Shown: piece after piece, positions 33,827 to 43,683 of the stretch | Layout of the letters: each line of letters starts with the position of its first letter | Position numbering within the stretch: the first letter of the stretch is position 1 | Source of the DNA: Cryoendolithus antarcticus | Lineage: Eukaryota; Ascomycota; Dothideomycetes; Cladosporiales; Cladosporiaceae | Reading direction: 5' to 3' | DNA: 64,000 bases | Assembly: GCA_002077065.1 (NCBI GenBank) | Contig: NAJO01000054.1 | Location: 1 to 64,000 of the forward strand | Program-made: the position numbers and the translations under genes | Notes under the pieces: generated by a model | What the model was told of the DNA's origin: nothing | The model's database searches: none | The model's input: only the letters and a program-made list of their open reading frames with translations

Positions 33827-36800
33827 ATGGCAGACCCACTGTCCATCGCTGCGTCGGTCATCGCTATCGCTACCGTCTTCCTGCAATCCTCAAAGGCACT
33901 GACAGAGTTCGTACAAGATGTCAAGGGCGCGCCCGAAGAACTCAGGGCTATTGCCAGCGATGCAAAAACCTTCAGCGCACATGTGCTCGCCGTCAAGTCG
34001 TCACTCGCGATTCCTGACATAGGCCGTCTTGTGGACAGGACAGAAGCTATCCGAGGGTTGATGGCGGTCATGTGCGATGCAATGCAACGATGCGCCGATG
34101 CATGTCAGGCGCTACTGAGGAAGCTTGAATCGCACACCTCCTCAACCACGACGGGTTTAAAACTGGGTGAGGCGGCATCCTGACGACTTCTGTGATCACC
34201 AACAAGACTAATCGCACAAAGCACGTGACCTGGGTTGGGTATTCAAGAAGAAAGACATTCTTGCAGCTGTACAGCGTCTGGCTAACACGAAATTGACATT
34301 GACGACATCGTACACCTCGGCCAACCTGTACGTTGCATGTCTCCCCCGGCTGAGTCGTGTTAGTGACATTGTCTAGTGTCATACAACTGCACACATTGGT
34401 GCTAGATTCTGGCAATGCTTCTGCCGTGCAAATTGACCCTGCGACAGTCACAAGCGCCGGGATTGACGTTGCATCAACACTTGGGCGGTTCCGTGCTGCA
34501 AGTATTCGTGTCGGTCCGGAGTCGGTCAGCGCGCGCTCATATCTTCTCGCTGCCGAGGCAGGCAATGTCAAACTTGTTGAGGAACTACTTGATCAAGGCG
34601 TGGATGTCGACAGTCGATTTGCTGAAGGCCACAGTGCATTACTTCTGGCAACCGCCAGGCTCGATGCTCCTCTCATCAAGCTGCTCCTGGATCGCGGAGC
34701 AGATCCACTGATCGACAGCGACTCGTTGCCAACACCTTTATCAATAGCCGTGGCTTTGGGGGACCACTTGACGTTGCCATGCATGGTCGCCGTCCTGGCA
34801 CGACGTGCCTCACATCCTGCTTGGCGGGACAATAAAGGCAACTCGGTGTTACACCTTCTGATGGGCGCCTGGGGCTCTGAGGATGACTGGCATACCAATT
34901 CGCGTACGCTTACAGACCGCGGTGTCAGTCTGAAGGCTGGGACTGATGCTACAGATAGGCGCCGGCTTACAGATGCGCAAGTAGATGCTGCGCGTAAGAT
35001 GTTTCTAGAAAGCCTCTGTCTCCTTCTTGATAGCGGCGCTGACCTGAATTTGCGAAACGCCTCTGGCGATGTACCACTAGGTGTGCTGTTGCGTGAAGCA
35101 GGTGGACGTTATTACGGCATTGAGGTGACACAGTTGTTAATTGATTGTGGCACTCACTTGGATGTTCAGAACAGTGCCGGTGACTCGCTACTTAGTTCAG
35201 GTCTCTGCAAAATCCCTGTGGGTTGGGATTTCGAGGCCCGTGTAGCTAATTTCAAGCTGTTGCTAGCCCGAGGCGCAAGTGCAAGCATGCAAATTCGCGA
35301 TGGCACGACGCTCATACACGCACTAGTGGACGCGATGAGACAAACTCGGAGACGTTCATACTGGCTCCGCCGTCTTCTCTGGGAAGATGAATTCTCCGTC
35401 GAGTTTGCCGAGATACTGTCGCTGCTGGTGGATGATGACGAAGCACACATGTCGCACGCGGACTCTGTGGGACGACCACCACTTGCTGCGATAATCATGA
35501 GTGGCTGCGCCGCATGGTCTCGGCTGTTCATAGAATGCGTTGCACAGCCCACGGTACACATGCAAGCTAGCGACCGCCTTGATCTGGCACTTCGACAGAA
35601 AGAAGCCGATCTGATCGTCAAATTACTCTGCCGGGCTGATGAGGACAGTGGGCCCGATGACGAAGCATGCGATGCTGCGCTTTGCGAGGCTGTCTGTTGG
35701 GCAGTGGCATTGGACGCCGAGGACCTAGTGAAAACACTTCTTGGACCCATGCCGTGTGCGTTCGCAAATCGCGAGCGCACTCGAACCGTTCAGGCTTTGG
35801 ACGAAGCGCAAAAACGTTACGACAGCGTTTCAAGGCGCGACATACCCGACTCCGGCCCTATAGACACACCGTTAGACGTGGCAGCACGGGCTGGGAGCAA
35901 GAGTATGATTCGCTTACTGATTTCATATGGGTTTCCCATCGTGTTCCGAGCTGATACTTATGACGACACTACAGCCCTTGACACTGCTGTTCAGTGGCAA
36001 AATGTCACCGCAATGCAAGAGCTGCTCGCACTTGGGACGCGGGAAGGTCTTGGAAGTGACTTCCCATGGGGGACTGTCGAGTACGCTATCGAGACTGCAT
36101 CAATGTCATGCATAGATGATCTACTATCTGCGGCACAGCGCACACGTCACATCAAGGCCGGCTGGCACAGTTGTCTTCTGAGCAGTCTTCGGGCCCGTTG
36201 TTGCAATTCTCGGCTCAACGCAGGGAGCCTCGATCCTTGTGAGGTGGCTTTTCGTCTCTCAATGCATGGTGTGAATCTGCTGACCGAAGACAAGACATGG
36301 GGCACGGTTATCCATTGGAGGAGGGCCCCGGCCCTCCTTTGTGAGTCACTCATGGAGCTATCTTGGTCCATCGGATATCCACAATGGATAGATTTCCGAG
36401 ACCATGATGGGAACACGGCCTGCCAGGCAGGACAAGCTCGAGCCTTTCGGCGCAGAGATCCTGAGGGCTTTCTTGATGATAGTGGGCTCCACTTATATTC
36501 TCTCAGCGAGGACTTCGGTGCCAAGATCACGGCGGGAGGGCGCCGAAACATTGCCAGCGCCCTCTCCGCGCTAGGACTAGAGCTTGCCGATGATTGGCAG
36601 GTGGCAGCAGCCTTGGGTCTCGACAATGGGTTCGTGGCTTCGGCCGACACCGAGCGTCAGGGTTCACGTTCGAGTTCACGTTCGCCGAGTCCACGAAAGC
36701 CTGATAAGTCAGGATGGCAGTGCTTCACTGACCCCTACCTGGAACCGGGCCTACTTGACATGACCTCAGAATGGAAGAGAGCTTGCGGGTATTATTCCAA

Positions 36801-37371
36801 ATTTCAATGGGCTCACTTCGAGTCGCTGCCACAACTACCCTTAAGTTGCACTACATCAGGTGCACCTACCATGGATCATAGAGGTGCAGGTCCGACATCA
36901 GGCGTGCTGATCGAGGGTAGGAAACGCGTTGTGGATGCGAATGACTCTACCGGCCTAGGCGTTGAATGGCGAGACATAGCCTCCCGTTGCGAACGCGATA
37001 TGATCACGTGGTCTCCCTCTGGCCTACCTACATGTCTCAACCGCCTCAATCTGAGAGAAGGCCTTGAGAGACATTGGGCTGCTTCCGAATGGTGTCAGCT
37101 CTACTACGAACGATATGTCAACGGTAAGCTCAGTCATCTGCCAGGCGATCCCATTACCTAGTGTGCTGACAACGTACGTGCAGTGGACTGGAAAGCTATC
37201 GCTGTACAGCCAGAGCACAAGCGGATCCGCGAGCTCGTAACGCGAGATCGGCATTTTGGCCGACGGTCGGAATGGGACGGAGCTGTCTACGACCGGGACT
37301 TCGTAGCCAGTGTTGTCAGGAAGCGAATGGATCGAGCACCCCTTGTGAGGAGGCGCGCTCCGTCCCTTTGA
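33827..37371 (+). CDS. Fungal STAND N-terminal domain plus ankyrin-repeat protein
   Basis: Four exons, 33827-34166, 34222-34327, 34377-37123 and 37184-37371, encode 1126 residues. Residues 1-150 match the fungal N-terminal domain of STAND/NLR-like proteins: MADPLSIAASVIAIATVFLQSS, then EELRAIASDAKTFSAHVLAV and DLGWVFKKKDILAAVQRLANTK. Such domains usually precede a NACHT or NB-ARC module; here no Walker A or B is visible, and ankyrin repeats start directly at about 200 (AAEAGNVKLVEELLDQGVDVDSR) and recur to about 630 (LLDRGADPLIDSDSLPTPLSIAV, LCLLLDSGADLNLRNASGDVPLG). The C-terminal 250 residues are unique, with an SSSRSPSPRK stretch near 914. A role in non-self recognition or signalling is plausible by family; nothing in the sequence proves it. 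The decayed tandem array begins about 200 bp downstream. Confidence 0.85.
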
Positions 37372-37569
37372 GGCTGATGTTTGCTCGCTCCACTCCCTAG
37401 TGAAAGCAGAGTATTAAATAATGCCCCTAGGAAAGCACTACTATTAAAGCCCTCTAACGTCGTCTCTATACTCCATGACGGAGCTACAGGTTGGAACCTA
37501 TCTACTAATACAAGCTTATGTTCTTAACTGCAGGTCTCTCATCTGGCTCATGCTCTGATTACTAAATTG

Positions 37570-40220
37570 GTGACCTGACTTTCTAGCGTCGAGAGTCTGG
37601 GTGTAAGCATGGCGATCGCAATCTAGACTCAGGACGTGCTCTTCGGTGAGGGCGACCGCTGCTGTTCTCCCACTAGCGGCCGTCGTGCATGACCCAATCA
37701 TGGCACTTTTTCTGTGACTTCACGTCCGCCACTTCAGTCTCGATCTCTACCAATAACACCGAGCGTTCGGGCAACGCGAGATCGACGACATCGCCTGCTG
37801 GCCTTGACTCGTCGATCGCGTTTACTCATAAGATTGTTTGACCTGATGTAATAGCAAGTGTTGCCGCGACTGCCACGCGCCAAGCACATGGCAGCCATGC
37901 CGTATGCACGACCTCGGACATGAGCGAGATCGATGGACGCTTCCTAGCGTCCGAGATACCATCGCCAATAGGTGACAGCTGTCGAGGTCGATGCCGGAGA
38001 TGAAGTCCAGAACAGACATTGGACGAAGTCGGGCAAGGCGATGATTTCTCGACGTCCTCTAGCGGCCGGACGAAGAGATCCAATGCTGTCCTCTCACGAG
38101 TAATGAGCAGGTGTTCCGGCATGGAAGCCGCCACGAGTTGGCCCACTGGGCCACACATGTTCACCGGACCACGATCCAAGACCATGGACTCTACTTACGT
38201 TTACCATGAACGTACCACAGCTACGGGCTCTTAACAAACGGATGGCTCGCACGTTGCCCTCACGTGGCATAGCTCATGGCACGGCCATCGGACACGGCGA
38301 TAGATTTTGTACGTCGAGTAACGGCCATAATGAAATCTCCAATCGATCAACATCTTGGCCTCAAAGGCGGGCTTGACCGCGCTGCACATCGGCTGCTTCA
38401 GCATGCATCGTGTCGGGCACAGCGACGAATGAATAGGATGTCCATCGGATCTCCAGGTCGCTACGCCTGAGCTGGACCTCACCTACGAAACGTGCACACG
38501 CGGCAATGACACTATGTCTGGGTCGCACCCCCTTCGGGCACAGCGACAAGTTTTGTACGACCTCTAGCTGCCGTGGCAGGTCCTCGAGTACGTTGTCGCG
38601 AGCCCGGCGAAATTGGCCACGTACCTGGAAACCACATGGTCGATCATTATGGCGCTCGGTGCTATAGCTTCGACCGCCACATCAGCTTGGTGCTCTCTAC
38701 TGTCTCTAGACAGCTGCGCCGATGCACATGGCCAATACTCTGCAAATCACCAGCGAAGATGCTATCCACGACCATCTGATACGGCGACAAGGTTTGAACC
38801 CCCATTAGAGTCCGTCGTGAACGAAAGCGTGGCAGCGAAACAGTCTCTTACCATCCCTCTATATGGACGCCATTCAGACAGACCGTCAATCGGAGATACC
38901 GACGATCTCGTCTGAAATGTCAGGGTATGCCATGGACCGACAACTCGCTGGTCTGGATGGTCGATTCTGATACACGTCTAGCATGTAAACCATGAGGTGA
39001 AGCTTTGTCGCGCACACAACCGAGCGACGCTACTCTGCCGGTCACTCTCGACGTGGCTGAAGTGATGAATCAGCACGATCTATCCTCGTCGTTAGTGAAT
39101 GCTCTAGATCAGTACGGGCCTCATGAGAGACTCCAGTCATGCACCAGCGGCCGTGGCGAACTTCTTTCCAATATTGTCTCTCGATTACATAGCCAACATC
39201 CACCCCGAGCGCATTACTGGCCGTCCACAGGGTCATGTAAAATTGATCGAACTATGTACATCTGTCAGCAACCGCAAGCTATCACCTTCGCATTCGGAAT
39301 CATGGTCAAGCGCATGGTAGCCACGCAGGAACGAGCCACCACAATGGCTCGGAGGAGGCGGCATAATTTGTACGCCCAGTAGCCGCCGCGAGCTACCATG
39401 CTATATAGTGAAGCAATACCACGTGGCGATCACGTGAGCACGAGCCACGGAATCGGAGATGGAGAGGAGCGATAGACTTTGTACGCCCCGTAGCACCCTC
39501 GCCTACTCATATGCTTATCAAGAGCCTTACCAGAACCTGGGGCCAGTGCGTACGAAGATACCGACACACTGGGTCTGCCAAATGTGAGATTCGAGCCTTA
39601 TACTTTGTACACCTACTAGCACCCGCTCTCGATCACACGTTCAACAGACCCTGTGGTCCTCACGCACGTGATGCTACCCGAAGAAGTCTCCAAGCGTGAG
39701 GTCCACGCTTCAGGGACCCAATGTATCGGTTCACCACCTCACTGGGTACTTTGTACGCCCGCTAGCGGCCGCAGAGCTGGCAGGTGCTCGATGCAGTTCA
39801 TGGTCAGCACACACATGGAGGCCACGCGGTGACGCCGCGATGGGATGGTTATCGTAACGGCTGGGGCGTCATACTCTGTCCGCCCGGTAGCGGGCGCAAG
39901 CTACCGCCTGCAGCGCCTCACTGGCACGTGGTAACACAGACCTAGGGCAATGACGTGTACGGTCTGAGACTGGAACGGGTCATCGCAAACGTTCGATACT
40001 CTGAACACCCAGTAGTCGCCGTGAGTGACCAATGTTCATCGGCCAAGCAGCTACGACGCGGCATTGGCGTCGGTATGTCCACTGAATGTGGTATCTGTAC
40101 AGATATCGGAGGCAGCGATGATCGTTGGACGTCCGCTAACGTCTCCACCTGCTGTACCAATCAAAAGTTTGTGCAAGTCGGAGCCAGCGATAGGGTTCGT
40201 ACGGTCAGTAGTTGACCGAA
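37570..40220. repeat. Highly diverged tandem array, period about 120 bp
   Basis: A core related to TACTTTGTACGCCCGCTAGC recurs near 37576, 37663, 37932, 38045, 38189, 38306, 38552, 38793, 39034, 39253, 39367, 39478, 39604, 39750, 39875, 40000, 40125 and 40194; many intervals are 111-126 bp, and 38306-38552 and 38552-38793 are close to double that, each with a weaker copy in the middle. A second shared element precedes the core in many units (TCGGRCACAGCGAYAAG-like at 38288, 38412, 38532, 38776, 38887, 39455, 40105, 40178). A third (CATGGTCA...CATGG...GCCACGC) is shared by units at 39300 and 39800. Composition is normal, not RIP-like. No protein frame runs through it; the period is not a constant multiple of three. 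Confidence 0.7.
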
Positions 40221-40449
40221 GTCGTCGACCACATGGCTCTCGCTGAGCGTCCATGCCGTAGGTACAAATGTGGCGTCCATGCTCTTCCTGCAGTCAAGTG
40301 CAGGAGACCAGCGACCGCCATGATGGGCGTTGAGATTGTAGAGCTGCCTCGACGAAGAAGCAACATGCACGAGTCAGACATGAAGAGTGCGAAGCGTGGG
40401 CTCGTAGGTCGAAGCGGAGTCTAGTATCCAAGGTGGTTGCTGCACGCTG

Positions 40450-41902
40450 CTAAGGTACCGTCTCACTTCGCTCCTTTCCCTTGTTAGTCTCTTCCCCTTG
40501 GGCGCTTCCGGACGTCGCTGGTTTACTTACTTGCTCTACATTTCCAATACCGAACTTCAACTCCTCGACCTTCGCCACAAGATCATCTTCCGGCGGTATC
40601 CCCACCACCTCACCCTGTGGTCTAATCGCCCAGGGCGGCATCGCAGTCTCGTACCCCCACTTCCCTTCACTGCACGCGTATCGTCGCGCGTGAAGGTATA
40701 TCCCCAGCTCGTGTCCACCCGGATCTGAGTAAAGCTCAGTCCCGCAAATCTCACACTTCTCCCCTGTCATCTTCTCCGCTTTCTTCTTATTATAGTCCTC
40801 CACCATTTCATCATGATACGCCACCGCGTCCGCAACCTCATCCTTGCCCATACGGGAGAGGCGCGTGATGATATCTTCGTCGTCTGAGTCTGTCGCGGAT
40901 GCCCGGCCGAGTGAGGAGCCGAAGACAGAGCGGTTGGAGTAGATCGGATCGTTTGTGATGGGATGGCCGAGGAATTGGAGATGCACGCGGATCTGGTGCG
41001 TTCGTCCAGTCAAGGGCAGGGCGCGCACAATGGAGTAGCCTTCTTTCTCTGGCGTAGGAGAGGGAAAGTAAGCTAGTCGGCGGAAAACAGTTCGTGCTTC
41101 TTTGCCGTTTGCGCGAACGCGGTTTAAGCCTAGTTTCGGACTGATTTGCAGGATGGGCTGTTCGCACACCACGTCTCCCTCAGAAAACTCCCCCTTCACT
41201 CTCGCGATGTACTCTTTCCGCACCGTGCGCCCCATTATCTGTTTCGTCAACTCATCGGCCGCTGCCCGATGCTTGGCGATGAACATTACGCCGCTCGTTA
41301 GGCGGTCGAGGCGATTACACGGTAATGGATTCCATTGGTGTCCGCGCTCGGCTCGTAAGATCTCGATCACAGAGTTGTAGTTGTACCTTCCCGCTGGGTG
41401 CACGGGGACACCGGCGGGCTTATCGATGACGAGCATGTCGTTGTCTTCATGCACCACCCCTATTGCCGTTCCGGTCACAGGCGGCTCGTGACGATGGAGA
41501 GTGTGAGATATGATATCGCCGTTCTTCACGGTCGTTGTCGGGGCAGGCACAGGTTTGCCATTGAGATGTATAGCGCCGGAGGCTATGGCTTCTTGCTGGG
41601 CGCATCAGTCAGGTCCCCTTCTCCCCCAGCCCATCATTCCCTCAGCACAAGGCGAGACGTACATAATACTCCACCGGCCTATCCCTGAACTCATCCTGGA
41701 ATATCTCCAGTATCCCCCGTCCACGCCATCGCTGCTTGCAGTTTGTGTTGTAGGTGTAGTGGTAGGGCGCTACCCTGCGCAGGCCATCGGAGAGGTAGTA
41801 AGGTCTGGGCCAGGGATCGCAGGGTGTGATGATGACTGCTGGCGGAGGTTCTGGCTTGGGGGTGGGTACCAGGTGTGGGGGTTCTATCGTTGTGAGGGCC
41901 AT
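40450..41902 (-). CDS. RluA-family RNA pseudouridine synthase (Pus9/Rib2 type)
   Basis: Two minus-strand exons, 41902-41663 and 41595-40450, encode 461 residues. The N-terminal region LSDGLRRVAPYHYTYNTNCKQRWRGR and FQDEFRDRPVEYY is diagnostic of the Pus9/Rib2 group; an S4-like segment (AIASGAIHLNGKPV) spans the intron. The catalytic motif NRLDRLTSGV carries the conserved aspartate, followed by KEYIARVKG and GRTHQIRVHLQFLGHPI. A C-terminal CEICGTELY...ARRYAC element suggests a zinc-binding knuckle. There is no deaminase domain, so this is the Pus9-like form, expected to make pseudouridine at position 32 of tRNAs (cytoplasmic or mitochondrial not decided). A YYLSDG start without an obvious mitochondrial presequence slightly favours the cytoplasm. 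Confidence 0.9.
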
Positions 41903-42248
41903 TGTGCCGAGTCGGCCTCGGCGGGCTAGATAAGCCGCAAGCCGGGGAGAGGGCGCCAGACTATGATGGCGGAGAGGGAGAGGTAGTGGATGGGATGCGC
42001 CTGAGCGGTATGAATGTACATTGGTGACAGATCTTCAAGATCAGAGGTAGTCCTAAGAATATCTTCCTCGGCGTTAGCGGCGGAGATAGCGCTGCCTTTC
42101 GTCACTCTTCACACATCAAGGTGCTCATATCACGAGCGCTCTTCGTGCACACACTTCGTTCCTCGTATGATCTCACGAGCATAGAGCAGACCGTCTGTGC
42201 ACGCTGCTGGAGGATCTAGGCAAGGACTGAGCGCTTCCGAGCGCAGTC
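41903..42248. promoter_or_regulatory. Divergent promoter region
   Basis: The 346 bp between the pseudouridine synthase (-) and the RING gene (+) must contain both promoters. No recognised motif was seen. Confidence 0.4.
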
Positions 42249-43290
42249 ATGTCGTCTGACTGGGGCTTCGGCGACTTGGAGCAGGAGCAGTTCGATGAGG
42301 CGGACGACAGACTGTGGCAGCCTTTTGCCCCGTGGCAAGGCACGAACAATTGGTGCATATCACTCATGCATCCACATGGATATCTCACAGCTCTTGAACT
42401 TATGCAAAACATCTAGGCCCAACATCCTCAACGACAACGACCCGCCCCAAGAACCCACTTCCTCCAGCGTCGACCTCACAGCTTCCTCACCACCACCTCA
42501 TGTGAATACAGCTTCACTTCCACGATCACACGACTTCGGCTTGCCGGGGCGAACACTATCACGCCATCCGCCGACGTACCGTGACCCGCGTGCTCAACAC
42601 CGCGCCACCTACCTCTCCACAATTCTGCAAGACGAACCCACAACCGACGAGTCTCTCGACCCATCTTCCCCCGATATGCCTCCAACCAACACTTCCCAGC
42701 GTCGCGCTCCTCGCGTTCGCCAATCCGCGACAAGCACAATCGATCTCACGCGCTCTCCTCCTCCACCCCGGCAGAACACGAAGCGTCCAGCGCCTTCCAG
42801 CCCATCCAATCAGACGTCAAGCAAACGCCGTCGGCTGAGTGGTGCATCTCCGGCCTCGGCACTAAAAGTTGAGGAGCTTGAGGACGAGGCTCCGGGAGCC
42901 GAAGATGAGATCGCACAGGCTGCGCAGCTCAGCGCTCTAGCCCAGCAAGCTCTAAACGATGGTCCGGTGAAGATAGGGAAGAAGAACTGCATAATCTGCT
43001 TGGAGAACTTTACTAATGCTACGACGTCCGCTTGCGGTAGGCTCTCCCTTCCCCTAAACCTCCAGCAGAAGTAGCGATTACTGACGCTCAGTGTAGGACA
43101 TATCTTCTGCCACGAATGCTTGACCCGCGCCCTAATCGCTAGCGAAAAGAGCTCTAGCAGAGAAGGCGTGGGCAATTGTCCCGCCTGTCGAACGAAGCTG
43201 AAGCGGAAGACGGCGGGGCACGTGGTGGCGATCAGTTTCATGAAGAAGAGTGCTTTCCTTACTAAGGGTAGGGGGAGAGAGCTTGCTTGA
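42249..43290 (+). CDS. SIM-containing RING E3 ligase (Slx8/RNF4-like candidate)
   Basis: Three exons, 42249-42352, 42417-43036 and 43097-43290, encode 305 residues. A C3HC4 RING lies at 226-272: C226, C229, C241, H243, C246, C249, C269, C272 (CIIC, ACGHIFCHEC, CPAC), split by the second intron. Two SUMO-interaction-type motifs stand in the disordered N-terminal half: VDLT at 53-56 followed by Ser/Pro, and IDLT near 143. Basic segments (KRRRLSG) suggest nuclear location. SIMs plus one C-terminal RING is the layout of SUMO-targeted ubiquitin ligases such as Slx8 and RNF4; the assignment is inferred from architecture. The first intron donor (42353, GTGCAT) is less certain, and another donor near 42332 would change about seven residues. 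Confidence 0.75.
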
Positions 43291-43683
43291 TAGATTGATG
43301 GCTGCGGGAGCTATGCTGAATCTGTTACCGAGGGGCGGTTCTGGAGTTGGGCTGGATGGTATGGGCATGGAATGGGAATGAATGGAATGATACCCCAGCA
43401 TGGTGGGCGGCGTTATCAGCTGTCTACGAGCATTCGTAAGACCACGAGAGGTCTTCTTATTAGTCACATTCTCACCATATCTCCTCTCTCTTCTACATAT
43501 ATATCTAGTCGTCGTGATGTCCACAGCAGAGCCCCACTCATGCAGGTCCCGCGATCCCATCTCAGTCCACAACGTCACCTCACGGGAATCACGGCGATAA
43601 GCTCCATACATACCCACCTCCCATCTCCCACCCAATACCACACCACCAAACTTCCCCTCATCGGCGGACTTCCCCTTCCTCTC
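43291..43683. other. Intergenic, cullin-4 leader
   Basis: Tandem gap of 393 bp. The cullin frame stays open upstream as far as 43372, so the true start may lie earlier than annotated; the upstream translation has no conserved feature and looks like leader sequence. Confidence 0.5.

Noticed and set aside
37400..37520. Second RIP-like patch just after the STAND-ankyrin gene
   Set aside because: Somewhat TA-rich but CA and TG dinucleotides are present at normal levels; too short to call.
37570..40220. CRISPR-like array
   Set aside because: Repeats are strongly diverged and spaced by about 100 bp of partly related sequence; the host is a fungus, and no cas genes are present.
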